Assembly (NCBI GenBank): GCA_004352715.1
Contig: SCFE01000048.1
Span: forward strand, 190,934-254,933
Length of the DNA stretch: 64,000 nt
Origin: Hofstenia miamia
Lineage: Eukaryota; Xenacoelomorpha; Acoela
Direction of reading: 5' to 3'
Positions 33,020 through 47,614 of this stretch are shown here, piece by piece. Position numbers and translations under genes: made by a program. The notes under the pieces are model-generated. The model saw nothing but the letters and a program-made list of their open reading frames with translations. It ran no database searches and had not been told where the DNA came from. Each line of letters opens with the position of its first letter. The first letter of the stretch is position 1.

Positions 33020-33029
33020 TTTTTTTATA

Positions 33030-33051
33030 AATAAAATGTTTAAAAAATAAA
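33030..33051 (+). promoter_or_regulatory. paired polyadenylation signals AATAAA
   Basis: Two canonical hexamers at 33030 and 33046, just after the stop codon of the secreted-protein gene, implying a very short 3' UTR. Confidence 0.55.
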
Positions 33052-33054
33052 TAA

Positions 33055-33898
33055 TTTATTCCATTGCTTGTCGATCTTAAGACCCAAGTCAGTGAATCCT
33101 CTTTTCACAAGGCTTTTCATTATTAAATCAAAAATTTCTGATTTCTTTAAATTAGCCAAATTTAATTTCACATCTTGAACATTTCATTAAAGTTTGTGTA
33201 GCACGCATATATTTTCTGTGATGTTACTGGTAGTTTATAAACGCAGATATCTTTTTTGTAAAAAATGATTTTGAATTCTTCTATTAAAATTCAAAAAATC
33301 AAAAGTTTATTAAGCAAATATTTTCGATTCTGGGATACATTTGAAAACAATATATATACATTTTTCTTATTTGTAATGCTATTAAGAATTCCAATTGATT
33401 CATGTTACGCTATGAATTTCCCAATCAATATTGCAATAAAATAGTAATTACTTTAAGAATGTTGTCGCTTCCTTTAAAATTAGTAGTTCACTCTAAGAAT
33501 TAAGTAGTTAGTTCATAGTAGAGCAAAAGTGATATTTAATGGAAGTTAATATAGTTTCTACTTGAAAATGTTGTTCGAAGATCTCTTGAAATTTAATCGA
33601 TCAGACTTCTGAATTTGATTAGCGCGGAAGAAGTGGGGAGTGAATGGTTTTGCTAATTGATTTAATGCATAAACTCTCAAAGCGAATTAATAAAAGATGA
33701 TCCAATTCAATATTTTAAAACACAAACACGCAATCACTAAAACAATTGAGTCACTGTTCTAGAAATAATAGATTCGTTCAATCTCAACTAGCTAATTTAA
33801 AAAAATTTAAACTACAGTTTTTCCATTTATACTTTAATGAAGAAATAGATTTCATTGACAAACTGAATCTGCGCTTCAAATTTTAGGACCATAACGTA

Positions 33899-33933
<35 letters not shown>

Positions 33934-36900
33934 GAATATTAATAATGACAATAAACGACTTTATTATACGGTTAGTGGCATACCAAGAGAACCATGACTT
34001 TGGAAAATGTAAGACAATATAAATAAATTTCGAAAATTAGAGCATAATTGTGGGATGCATTAAATTGTGTAAGTAGGCCATCTACAATGAAAGAAAATAT
34101 TTTTTTCTCGTGTATATTTCGAAGATTGTAAATGCATGTATTTAAGCAGTTAACGTTTAAGGACAGCTGGTTTACTTATTCTGGTAAACCATAATTGGAA
34201 ATTATATATTTTTAATATCCATTTGAAAATAGAAATAATCTATTTGATCTTCTTGAGACTGAACCTTGGTGAAACATGCACAAGCTTTTGTAAATTGATT
34301 TCATATTTTCCATTTCCTAGCTTTCAAAAGAAAATTTAATCTAAATATTCCAAAAGGAGTGATAATCGAAGGATGGTACTTTGATAAAGAGAATTATTGA
34401 AAGTGATTCAAGGATCAGGATAGACCCGTGTAAGAATAACGATTTTGGAACTTAATAAATTTTCTAAGGCAATCAATGCTAGGGGAACTAAATTGCGAAT
34501 CATATATATATATATATATACATTCAACCAAATACAACTTTTCAATTAGTTTTTTAATACCAATCATTTTATCTAAATGTTTCGAAATTGTATTTATAAG
34601 AATGTTTTATAAATCCACTTATTTATAATGTGAAATGGAAAACTCACCTACAAGCAGCGTTGATATCCGGTACGGGTGACTAAAACCCGGTACGACTAGT
34701 AGTACATGTAGCTGCACATCACTAGTATGTGTACAGATTTCCAATGGGCAACGAATGTCTCGCGAAATGCATTACAAAAAATGTTCTAACTCCGTTCTCA
34801 TAATGCGTCAGTTGCTCATTTTCTAACAAGACAAAAAATTCTGAAAATATCGCTTAAGTGTGTCAATAGAAGTTCAAATTGTTGATCCCTGGATGATTTA
34901 TTGATAGATAACTAGGATTTGTTAAAGAATAATTTATTCATTAATAGTATGCGAACTCACAATTTATAATTAACCAAAAATAAAAATGTTAAATCATACG
35001 ATCTTTCAAATTCTAAACATTACTGTTTCAAAATTCCGCAAGCTCTTTAAATTTTGAGATAAGTTAAGCCTTGCAAGAATTTCAAGCTTACTATAATAAT
35101 TTAAAAAACACTATCAAGCAGGACGTACTAGGATATTTTTAAAATGCCACATTATGACATCGTTAAGATGTTAGTTATATCTCAGAGATGCTCTTACGAA
35201 ATCGTAGATTATGTAAATTTTTATCTGGCTATAGCAAGGGATATGAAAATTGATAAAATTTCTGTTCCATAAAATATGTCTTCTATATGTAATGGATTTA
35301 AATTAAATTTATGAACACATTGCTTATAATTGATTTCTGCATATTGCGATTTTAATGCTTTAGGTTTCTATAAAAGAAATGTTTGCTTTTTTATTGTATA
35401 GTATTCAATTTCAAAGTAAATTTTAAATGCATTCCAACTGAGGTTTTCAAGTAAACTTGAGGAAACCAATAAAAAGGTGATATAGACGAACCAAATGGTT
35501 TATGAAACAATAAAATTCTTGAAATTTAACCTGAATTAACCCAACCTTCATCGTAATAACATTTAGAGATATAGTGCTAGTTATTTGATTTATTGAAGAC
35601 ATGTACTTAGAATTTACATTAAACTTGGTATGGAAGTGTAAGAGCCTTTCTTAAAACACTACTTAGAGTTTCACCAATGGAAGTTGACCTAGGAGAATTC
35701 AGTAAATTATGCTAAACATTGTTTAATCTTGAATAAAAATATCATCTAATGAGATTGATGATTCAATTGTGGAAGCAAGTAACATAATTATCAATGAATA
35801 CGCACTAGTTCAGTGAAAATAGAAAAATAAACGTCGTTATTTCACATGATCAAATAAAATGCATTAAATTTTAATTCGCTCAAAGCAACTGGTAATAAAA
35901 TATTGATAATTACTGCGATAGCAATGTGCTAAACTCAAATTTCAATCTCACAATAATGACTATTGTTTTCAGCTGTGAATTCTATAAAATTTATTTTCTA
36001 TTTTGTTCTTAAATTTGAATTTTTTAATTTGTCAAAACTGTTTTGTTACAGCAACTAGCTGGATAAATTATGTAAGAAATTCCTATTTCAATTTACTATG
36101 CGAACTACTTGGGAATAATCGAAAGCTGGGAAACTTTGCTAACAGCTTTAACTATATTATTCACAGGGCAGTTTATTAATAAAAGAGCTCACCAGATTTA
36201 CCTCTTTGACTTTATAATTTTATGTCACAACTTTCTAATCTGCATTTGAAGTCTTTTGAAGCGATTTTAATTGCTTCAATATTCTCCTCCATATTTGATA
36301 AGGTTCTTTTTGCACAGACTCTTTTGTGTCTGTAGGTAGTAAAGCGTATACTTGCCCGCTTGCGAACAGAAGATCTGGTAACTGACAGGTGCCTTTGCTA
36401 CTTCTGTTTCGATAATTTGGTGTTTGCTTAATTAGCTACATTTCAACGCATTTATGATAATACTACAGCCTTAAGATCTTTATTAAAATAAAGTTACTAG
36501 GTTCTAAGGTCTGTAATTTACCCTAAACATCTGTGCTTTTTTGATATTGTAAATATTTCTAAACTAATTGTAAATGTTTTTTAGTCCTAAAGTAAATTTA
36601 TTTTTTTGCTTCTTTCTTGTGGTTGGAAATTGCTTAGATATTGCAAATTATAACACAAATTCTTGGTATTATTTATTCAAAATCATTTTCTTACCTCCTT
36701 ACAAATATAATTGACCTTATTTTAATGAGATTTCCATCACAAATTCCTCAAAGTTTAAAGCACTACTGATGAAACCATTTTTTGCAATTTCTAAAATATA
36801 AAATAAATTTATTAAATTCTATATGCAATAACAATACATTGCACTTGTGCAATGTACACTAGATATTCAAAATATTTCTAAGATTATGGACGTCGTCATG

Positions 36901-39900
36901 CTGTGTACCTAAGATTAGTAGTTTTGCTTTGAAAACCAGAGTAATCATTTTCTCTGAATTTTACTTAAACGCTTCTGGTCCCCATAAACAGATTTACATG
37001 TAGTACATATATATTATGTAAATGTAATTGTTCTTTAGATCATATTCAACTATATCATGCATGAAGTCTCGACCAGAGATGCTTTTGATATTTGCCCAAT
37101 GATAGAACAATCAGATGTATAGATTTCAAATCTAGAAATCTTTTCCTGCATAATTTCAACCTATATATTTTAGACAAAGCTACAAAGTATTACAAGGAAG
37201 TAGAATGATAAAATCATAAGGGTCATCTGTGTCAAATGATATTGAATTTCAAACATTTGTTTATTTTTCAGTATCATAACCTAAATCTGTCAGTGTATCA
37301 TATATCATACACTCGCCATGACTAAAATGTATTGACTTCAAGAATTCGTATTTACAAAAGTATCGAGATACTCTAGCCGGTGTAGTAGTGGCGATCGCAT
37401 CACATATGAGGGTAGAATTTTCAATGTCACATTTTTGTTTCTTAGTTTTTAATGCTGTCGCACTTTAATGTCATAATATTTTAATTTCGTGGTTTATTAA
37501 AGTGGTAATTTTTTAATTTCGCCTTTTTTAATGTCGTTTATTGCTATTTTCACTAATGACTCTTCCTAAGCCTAACCCAAAGCATTATTTTTTCATTATT
37601 TTATAAACCTAAGCCCTAAACCCAAGTTTTAAATTGACAGTCAACATTTCTAAGAGACGACGTTAAACTAAGCCTTCATCACTAACGGGTTAAGCAGCCT
37701 ATATTTCATTCGAACTATCAATTCTATTTTCAGAGAGGGTAGTTTTGTTATAAACATCTTAATCTCAAGTTTTCGAAGAATATTTAATTGTCATTCAGTC
37801 TAAATTCTGATTGTAACAATCAGTTTTAAATTTGATATTCACAATTAATATTTTTCAAGTAATACAAAAATAGGTTTCTGCATTATGATTAAGTTAATTT
37901 GAAATTTTTGGAATTTTCCAAGTGAATTAATGCTAGGATATTTCAAATGGAAAATTGACACATTTTTTCTTGTGACGCAAATTACTTATATACTGATTCA
38001 TAATCTGAAATGACATAAAAACTGGTTTAAGAATACACTTACACCTTTGAAGTAAAATGGTTAGAAAAACCTCCTAAGGCATTGATAATCCGCGAAAATT
38101 AAAGGTCATGTAAGGAATTAAGAAACTGTCAATTTGCAATTTGAAAATATCAGAATTTCTTAAGAACACTTAATTCATTTTAGGAAGTATATGCAGGATT
38201 TACTGCCTTAGAATGTCTTAATTTATTTTGTGTCAAAATCTTACAACACAATATACTTTGTTATTACATAATCTAAATGTCAAATTTCAAACTGTCTACT
38301 TCTAAATCAATTTGCTACTTCCACTATATAGTATAGCTAATTTTATAAATGGATGTTAGACAAATACTTCTGACATAATTTCAATTACTTGCATATATAA
38401 ACCTACTATTTAACAATAAATTTTAGCAAGTTTTGCATGTGTAGCTGTAATTATGTTCGGAATATTTGAAAATTAACAGAAAATTTAAATCAACATTTTC
38501 TTGGAATAGTCTTTGATATTGAGATCTCGTATCTTTTGATGTGTTTTGGAAGAACTCATAAAAAATCTAATTCTAGGAATTACAACAGGATTTATCTAAG
38601 TTTCTCTTGAAAGTCTATTTACAATGAATTTTATACATAGTTAAATAATCGGTGTTGTAACCAATTCATACATTTACATTTTTAGAAAAGTAAGATTTAC
38701 CAGTAAATCGAATGTGAAAACTGTATAATTTATGAACAAAAAATCATGGGCCATACATGAAAGCTAAGATTTATCAATTTTAAATATAAATAAAAATATT
38801 GCTAAACCCTCGTGCGATTCTATTTTCCAAATGAAACTACTAAAAAATTGTAAATTCAATTACTTTCAAATTCTATAAATTAGCAGTTCACTGCATTACA
38901 TTGCATGATTGAATATATGCTGTAGAAGAATTTTTTTATGTCCTTAATAACTTTGAAAAACATTTTAGTACTCTTAACCAGTAAACCAATAAGGATTTCC
39001 AAAAATCCAATATCACTGCGAAATTAGAGAAATGTTCACTTTATAGACACACCTATGCGACGTTGTGCAAGGACAACACATGTGTGATCTGAGCATAGAA
39101 AATACAATTATAGTAAATTGCTAGTCCATGGGATGATTATCTGAACCTTAGTTATGGGGAAGATTTGAATGAATTCAAATACTTCATAAACATCAAAAAC
39201 TTTTTCACAAATGTTCAACAATACATGGGATGCATCCATCAATAGATGTGTCAATACGCATCCAAAGATTTCAAAATTTTCCTAATATGCTTCAAGAAAA
39301 TTATTTAAAAATATGGACAAAATTGTGGGATTTGTAAAGATAGCCTACAATGAGCAATATATAATTAAGCAAGTTGAATAGTCAATAGCAAGGCCAGTCC
39401 TTCCAAAATAAGTAATATTTTGAAAAGAATGATCATTATGATGCATTTTACCCTCTTAATCTTGAATTTTGTAAATTATTTTTAGAATAGTTATACTATT
39501 TAACAGAAAAAATTAAAGGACTAAATGGAGTGGAATGTAGCGTTCTGCAAGGCGGAATTTTTTTGGTGTCAGTCATAGTCCTGTCTCATGACAGTTACAT
39601 GAAACTTTCTTGTCTCATGGTTCCATGTGATCCCACTTCGTAACTTTTATGGGTAAAATTAGTAAAATATTATTGAAAATACTCTGAAATCCGTTCCCCC
39701 ATTCATTATTTATGATCTCAGTCTCATTGAAAAATTCGGTCCTAGGTGCCAGGGTCAGTAAATCCCCTGAGATTAGATGAGCCTGTAGAATCCTAGTGAA
39801 ATTTTACCATGCGCTTGCATTAGTCATTCTAACTTTCCATAGTTAGCAACTAGGGGATTCTCAACACATAAAACATACAATATTACTTATAATATTTGTA

Positions 39901-40230
39901 AAAAGATAACATAAATTTATATTTATCTACACATTGGTATAGATTTACTTAGTTGAGTTTAGGCTATTATCAAAAAAAAATAATTTTGTCGTTATCAAAC
40001 ACTTTATATTTACTTAGAACTATTAGATAAGTTCATTTTTCAATTAGTTACTCTAACAATAACACAGTAAGACAAGGTGGCAAACAAAAATTTCTTGATA
40101 ATTTTAGTAAATTGTGTTAATTAAGTTAGCATTTCTATAATTGAATTAATCAATTGATAACAATACTTGAATGCTATAAGTAAAATTATAGATTTCTTCT
40201 TTTCCAAACAGATTCCTCATTATTTATGGA
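33055..40230. other. long AT-rich stretch without supported genes
   Basis: Contains an (AAT)n tract at 33901-33933, a TA tract at 34502-34521, and a patch near 34665-34715 with repeated CCGGTACG words. A short phrase near 39540 (SVLQGGIF) recalls an RT block but is too short to call. No exon is supported. Confidence 0.45.
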
Positions 40231-40260
40231 AATTTTAATTTGATGATGTTTTCATGACGA

Positions 40261-40530
40261 TCAGTTAAGCAATGGTATTTTGAAAATAATCAGTTGTCCA
40301 AACAAAAACCATTGTTTATGCTGACTGATAGCAGAATTAATCTTAGTATTTATCCAAAACATGATTGTAATAAGCAAATTGCTTCCATTCAATTCAATCC
40401 CACCAATTTTCATAATTTCAAAGGAGAAATAACACAACGTCCTTCCTATGAATTTCTCGAAGGAAGTTTCTATTCCTTTACGCCACATAATGGTTATCTA
40501 GAGATTTCAAATTTATCAAGTTCAATTTAA
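40261..40530 (+). CDS. unidentified ORF, possible exon or decayed gene
   Basis: About 90 open codons ending in TAA at 40528-40530. The composition is mixed and not simply AT-driven (KPLFMLTDSRINLSIYP, ITQRPSYEFLEGSFYSFTP). No ATG lies near the 5' end of the frame. An AG at 40292-40293 could serve as an acceptor but lacks a good pyrimidine tract. No family recognised. Confidence 0.27.
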   Translation, partial: SVKQWYFENNQLSKQKPLFMLTDSRINLSIYPKHDCNKQIASIQFNPTNFHNFKGEITQRPSYEFLEGSFYSFTPHNGYLEISNLSSSI

Positions 40531-40534
40531 AGTA

Positions 40535-42170
40535 AATAATTTAATTTAAGATATAAAGAGACCTAATGGAAGCTCTTCTCACTTTTATAAATACTTATTT
40601 ATGTATGTGTAAGTAAGATAATCAAATTAAATTCGTCAAATGTTACGATATTAACAACGGGTGCAAATTGGATATTTCAAAGGAATCGCTTTCATTTGAT
40701 CAACTGTGATCTTAAATACAACACCGCACTAAAAATTAGACGATAGTTTGCAATGGAAATTTTTTAAAAATATTAAAATATTTTCAAGAACTATTGCAAG
40801 GAATTAATGATTACAACGTTTCGCTTAGCTGCAATTGAAAATTTATTGATGATATTAAAATTACATTTAATCCTCTTTGCCACAGGGTTGATTTTTGCAG
40901 TTTTAGTTTTTTGAAAGTCCCCTGACCTATATCTTTATCCTTATGGTAGGTAATTCGACATAACTTGAATAATTGTTTCAAAATTTTAATTATGCCGCAT
41001 TGTTTTTTATATTAAACTACTGTTTTCGATATTTTATAGTTTTTGTAAAGTAAAAGACCTCCTATAAATAGAATAACCAGGTTTTGTTGATTCAGAAAGC
41101 ATCATAAAAATTTAGCCTATTGAAAAAATTCAAAACTTTCAAAAAATCACAACTTCTGCCTGCTTATCATTAAAATGATAATGTCATCAATGTAATAATT
41201 ATGTCATTATGTATTTAAGGACCTCATTTTGTGGTTTTTTCAGTAACTTGCAAAGTTTCGAGAGAAATATTTAGATTACGCTAGGGCTGAATGCCGCCTC
41301 TGAGTCCATCAGACAAATATAACGTATGGGAAATAGGGTTAAGACAAGTGTAAGAATTAGACTACAATCGGATGTAGTCTGAAAATTATTGGTTAATTTC
41401 TCTGATTGCAAAACACCTAACAAATCAAAAATTGTTTTTTCTGTAAAGTTGTGAATAAACAACTAGCAAACAGACTTCTTAGTAGAGACAAAAAATAATC
41501 GCATAATATATTTAATGAGGTTTTATTGTTGAAAGAATTATAAGGTTTGTCTGAGATGTCAATGATTTTCAAATTTCATGTACACAAGAAAGCATATCTG
41601 TTTGGTAGGAAATTTACTGCATATCTATTTGCTATTTTTCAGGAAGAAAAGTGGTTTAAATTTACTACAATAAAATATGTTAATTAAGACGCCCAATGAA
41701 TACTTAAAACTCCAATTAAGGTACTTGCCATCAACAACTTTTAACTTGAAAAGTTTATTAGAAGCGTATTTCGAGTGTTAATGTTGGAACTATGGAGGTA
41801 AATTTATTAACCTAACCTGACTTGAGGAATAAAGAATAAGCTAGTAAATATATATATGTACCTGGAGGATTTATAAGCCCGGAATTCCTTCGTATTTTAT
41901 GTCTCATATATACCATTTTTCTTGTGTTTTTACTATTTTTTAAATACTTGGCTTCAATATATTTTGATTTGATTTGGCAATATTGCAATTTAATATTTTA
42001 GATTATTGTTAAGATGTAGAGTTGCAAATAACAGCAAGGAATAAGTACAATATTCTTTGCATTTAGATTTTCCTTAAAGAGTAAATGAAGCTTAGCCTGA
42101 AATTTAGATAAAACTATTATGTACGACAGAAAAGAACTTCATATCTTAATATAATTCAGATCTAGGCAAT
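40535..42170. other. AT-rich stretch, nothing supported
   Basis: No exon, tRNA or transposon recognised on either strand. Confidence 0.45.
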
Positions 42171-42178
42171 GCCCAAAG

Positions 42179-42180
<2 letters not shown>

Positions 42181-42223
<43 letters not shown>
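42181..42223 (+). repeat. (TA)n microsatellite
   Basis: Pure TA dinucleotide tract of about 43 bases. Confidence 0.95.
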
Positions 42224-42228
<5 letters not shown>

Positions 42229-42693
42229 TTGAAATGTTATTCAAAACAATAAATTTAGAGGTTTGGTTCAAGCAATAACTAATAATAAATAATCTTTAGG
42301 AAATTCTCATTTGCTGCTCTTTGCAAAATATGGAATAGAAAATATTGCATTTCAATTCAAGACGACGCAATTAATCAATTTTGCATTATCGGGGCATGTC
42401 TAGAAATGACGTTCAAAAAATTATATGCTGAGATTTAAATATATATATCACAATTTAAAATATAAATTCTTTTGAGATTTACTTACAAATGAGCATTATC
42501 TAATATTGTTAATTAATAATTTAAATGTACAATCTGTCTTCTTAATATTTAAAAATTCCAAACGTTCTTAGAACGTGAATCGCATGTTATATTTGAAGGT
42601 CATAACTAGGACATGTATTTTCAAGAAGTCAAAAATCTATGAAAAAATTTGAATGCATTGCGATTAGGTAAAGATTTTTTAAGTACAAAAGTT

Positions 42694-43994
42694 CAACATA
42701 TAGACAAACTCAAAATGTTAAAAGATCGAAAATCATTATGAAGTGTCGTTGGCCTCAAATCAATTTTGTCAGTACATTTATAAATAGTAAACAAAATTCA
42801 GAAACCGTTGTTTTTGGAGCACTTCACCATTGAACTTAAGAAACTGTTGAGATGCTCTTAGCAGTTTCAAGACCTCGTTTGTGCATCAAAAAATTAACGT
42901 TGAACTTCTCACATTTTTATACCAATCTTTCTGAACCTATTATAAAATTTGGAAATTATGAGATATTGAGACATCTATTAGCAAAGTGCTCCAATGAAGT
43001 AGTTGAAGCGATTATTTTCCAATGAAAATTGCAATTTATTTAAACATTTGAATTCATCTCATGCTTAATGTTCAGAGAATCAGGATTGCTAAAGCCCGAA
43101 GAAGAAATGACACGCATGACAAACAAAGTCTGAAGTTATGGCGCGGTCTTAAAACTTTGATTAATAAGAAAGACTTCTTCATTCTGTGGTGCTTTGTATT
43201 TTACGATGTTGGATATCTCCATTAGTTAGTGAGATATAAGCAACATTCTTTTGAATAAACCATCACATATATTAAAAAAATTACAGAGAAACACACATCT
43301 GCAAATTTTTAAAAGTATTGATACGAACTCAAGCTCAGTTTCGNCAACATATAGACAAACTCAAAATGTTAAAAGATCGAAAATCATTATGAAGTGTCGT
43401 TGGCCTCAAATCAATTTTGTCAGTACATTTATAAATAGTAAACAAAATTCAGAAACCGTTGTTTTTGGAGCACTTCACCATTGAACTTAAGAAACTGTTG
43501 AGATGCTCTTAGCAGTTTCAAGACCTCGTTTGTGCATCAAAAAATTAACGTTGAACTTCTCACATTTTTATACCAATCTTTCTGAACCTATTATAAAATT
43601 TGGAAATTATGAGATATTGAGACATCTATTAGCAAAGTGCTCCAATGAAGTAGTTGAAGCGATTATTTTCCAATGAAAATTGCAATTTATTTAAACATTT
43701 GAATTCATCTCATGCTTAATGTTCAGAGAATCAGGATTGCTAAAGCCCGAAGAAGAAATGACACGCATGACAAACAAAGTCTGAAGTTATGGCGCGGTCT
43801 TAAAACTTTGATTAATAAGAAAGACTTCTTCATTCTGTGGTGCTTTGTATTTTACGATGTTGGATATCTCCATTAGTTAGTGAGATATAAGCAACATTCT
43901 TTTGAATAAACCATCACATATATTAAAAAAATTACAGAGAAACACACATCTGCAAATTTTTAAAAGTATTGATACGAACTCAAGCTCAGTTTCG
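42694..43994 (+). repeat. 650-bp direct duplication around a single N
   Basis: 42694-43343 and 43345-43994 appear identical over 650 bp with one N (43344) between them. The unit contains short open frames (for example RSLKLWRGL-like text near 43130) but no recognised gene. Exact identity plus the N points to an unmerged contig overlap rather than a biological tandem repeat. Confidence 0.9.
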
Positions 43995-44114
43995 CCCTAA
44001 AGTTGTCACAATATAAAATCGCTACATTAGCATGGTTTTGTACTTACTAAGTAAAAATTTACTACTATTTCATTCAATGTTAATAGTAAAGGACAAAAAA
44101 ATCTGTTTTTTCAG

Positions 44115-44267
44115 AAATTTCATGCGACGGTGATGTATATATACATATATAGAGAAAATTTCATGCGACGGTGATGTATATATACATATATAGAGAAAGA
44201 GAGTGAGAAGGAAAGAAAGAGAGATAGAAAGAGAGAAAAAAAGAGAGATAGATATATAGATATATGG
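44115..44267 (+). repeat. two 41-bp tandem units followed by a GA-rich tract
   Basis: The unit starting at 44115 is repeated exactly at 44156 (each contains GCGACGGTGATG and a TATA-rich part). It is followed by a purine tract of GA/GAAA repeats and a GATA-rich end. Confidence 0.9.
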
Positions 44268-44269
44268 GA

Positions 44270-45846
44270 GCTAAATTCAAAATTTTTCCTTATACTTTCT
44301 GTTTTTTTAGGGATTTTTTTACTATTGTTTGTGAAATAAGGATTTATTGGACTAAGAGTTTCTTCAGAAAGTATTTGGGCTAAGCGTTGGCTGGGTTAAA
44401 AAATAACGGCCAGCTTCGTCCCATATACAATTATGTAAAAAAATCAATTTTGATTGATTGTAAATTCTTCAAACATATGGCACTCATAGTGAAGCAAATA
44501 CTGTACGTTATATTAACTACGTTATCATTCGAATTACGAATATGGGTCTTTTGGATTTTCGACCCAAACCACTAATTGGCTAATATTCCATACACCATAA
44601 ACCAGATCCTATGCTTTATGTTCATACATGTTGGTAATCCTATTGGAACTTATACATAAAAATGTTTGCTTGTGTTTGCATGAAACTTTAAAATGAAGAA
44701 TGTGTTTTTTAATTATTCTCATGTAAATCCGTCCTTATTCATAAATAGTTGCTTTTCAAAACATTATATTGTTACATAATAATGATTTATTCAATTAGTT
44801 AAGTATTGTAGATTTACATTTATATTATATTAGACATCATTCATAAGTTTTTAAGATGACATGATAGGATTACAGGCTTTTAAACTGTTAAAACAATTTA
44901 AATTTTAGCACGACAGAAGAGTGTAAAAACGTGTTTATTCCTACAACGTGGGGAATTAAGGAGACACTAAAGTGCCATAAATGCTTTTGAGTGCTGCGTT
45001 TTAATGTATATTGTTAGTCGAACAGTTTTTTATAAAAACGTAGAGACAGATTTGAAGGAATTCTACCTTGAGATGCATATTGAATCACTATACCGAAAAA
45101 TTCATTTCTAAATTACAAGAATGTAATGAACGTTTCTCAAAGACAAGTAATTGATTTTCTTTATGTTTTTCAATCGAGCGTAGCCTCAGAAGCTGACTTC
45201 ACTCTGCGGGCAATGTTGTTAAAATTTGTTTGATGATAAGTTCTTAGAAACGAAATTTAAGGAGAAAAAATTATTGGAAGTCATTGTAACCATTTCACAT
45301 GTTAGAATATTTCTTGAGTTTGTCCATGAATGAAAGCCAACCTTATTACTGCCCGAAAACGCATACATGAGGCTGTTCAAATAAATGATGTTTGAATTTT
45401 ATGCTGAGGAGACATGTATGCTGCTTAATTTTCTGTAATTGGAAAACCGATAAAACAAGGCATTTCCTATTCGTTCTTGGCTCGATATAGCGCGTATACA
45501 TTTTTGACAACCGCGCATAGAAATGTTGAGAAAAATGGATTTCCATTTGGCAATACTATAGGTATTTTTCATGTTTTGATATGATTGATATTTTTATTGG
45601 CAACTGGGAATAAAAGATAAATTGAAAAATATATACAATTTGCTTATTTTAATGCAGCTCCCATGAGTTTTCTGTTTAGATTAACTGTTTGAGCCATCAT
45701 TTACCAAGATGATATCCAATTTCAAATTGTGAGCTCTTGAGAAAGATATCGAAAAGTTCCCATCCTCGCTAGTTGATATCACAACATAGATATGACACGA
45801 AAATAGAAATGAAAAAGCTTACAGGACGTAATCTAAGTTTATATGT

Positions 45847-45882
<36 letters not shown>

Positions 45883-47600
45883 GTAAATTTTCAACTTCCA
45901 CTTTTAAATATTAATGATAATTTTGTTTGCTTTCATGAAGGTGCTCAATGTAGACATCCCACTGGGTGTTTGAAATTGAATGCGTGAACTCCTTAGATTT
46001 CAAGTCTTACTTAAAGCCTAACACTGAACTTTCTACGGCAATGAAATACTATATTTGTATTTAACATTAGAAAAGTGACAATAAGCAAAATGTCTTTTAA
46101 GCATTTTTTGTTTGCTTCATTATTCATTCAGGAAAAACACTAGCAGGTACATGTACTTTCAATTATCTCATTGAATTTGTAGAACTTTTGTTTCTATTCC
46201 ATAATTTTTGCATTTGAAAGATCAGATGGAAATTTATTCTCAAGGAGTAATCGCTGTTCTAGTGTTAAGAGACTTATCTTTCCTAGAGAATTAACGTTGC
46301 TTTATAGTGTCAATTCTCAAAGAAAATGCTGAATAGGAGCATTCAAAATACGATACAACAATAGATTTTTCTAGCTACGATTTTAACAAAGTCATAAATT
46401 ACTGACATCATATTTGGATATAATTGATGTAATAGTTAGAAGCATGTAATCGAACATCTTTAGCAGAAAGATCGAATTTACAAATAAATTTAGTTAATAT
46501 CTATTGAGCTATTACAAAATGCAAGAAAAAGTAATTGCATATTCCATATTTAAGTGTTTATTATAATAGTAACTATGATATTAAACTGGAAAATTTGCTA
46601 CGCATAAACATAGTTTGGAATAGCTTTCACTTGTTTATAGTTAGTTCGCATAAATATATTTTTATAAAAATAAAATTTTACAACGTAAAGCAGTCCCATC
46701 ATCCATCTCATTGAATATTAACCAATTAAGCAACGACGTGTAGTTTATGTTGCATGCGACATGCAATTAAATTTATTAGAAGGAATGACGCAATTAACTT
46801 TATTGGACTAAAATTACAAGTGAAAGGCGTTGAAGAATATTTCCTGAGCTACTGTCAATAACAGCATTAACAATTTTATTATATGGAAATGGCTGACAAT
46901 ACTGTATTACATTGCTGCTCGGGGTAATTTTCAATGGTTGCTACGTGTTTGGAATGTAGAACAGTGGGTGGGTAGGCATTTATATAATCTTGCATCAAAA
47001 TGTTAGGGCAAATCTCATGCCTGCTTTCATATTACTGAATTTTATGATATAAATCAAATTTTCGTACTCCGTGACTGAAATGCTTCCAAGTACAGCAACT
47101 GCCAATGTTTTGATCATTCTATTCCTTAAAATTTTTGACAAAAATTTGGCTGATAAAATTGGTGCAAATGAAAGCTCGCTATTTTATGAGCAGTTCATGT
47201 CGGTCGTAATTGGAATTAAACTAAGAGATTTTAGCTACTAATTTAGTACTAATAACTATTGCGTGTTCTGCGGAGTATTAATAACTGATCTTTGATTTCG
47301 ATCGCTAATAAAGTAATTTATTTGGAGTCAAAAGAATATTCTCGGAAGGGACTTAATATTTAATTGACATTAAAAAATAGAGGTTAATTTTTTTATGTAG
47401 GATTCCAAATTCTTGTGAAAACATGATTTTTAGCAGTGCAATACACCAGTCGAAAATCAATGTCTAACTATTGCTGAAGTATTTCTATTTAATATACGAA
47501 CATAGAACATGTATAAAATATTTTTAGTTATTTTATATGAATTTTTTTACAAAGTTCTAAGTGTATGATAAGTGAAACTATATTTGTATTAGTAAAATTG
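44270..47600. other. AT-rich stretch with a (TA)n tract at about 45848-45880
   Basis: Nothing else is supported. Chance-length frames occur on both strands. Confidence 0.45.
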
Positions 47601-47614
47601 ATTTATTTCATTGT

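Noticed and set aside
36330-36405. tRNA-like or tRNA-derived SINE text (GTAAAGCG ... GATCTGG)
   Set aside because: No B-box and no acceptor stem could be formed.
39535-39575. RT-like phrase SVLQGGIF
   Set aside because: Too short, with no neighbouring RT blocks; probably chance.
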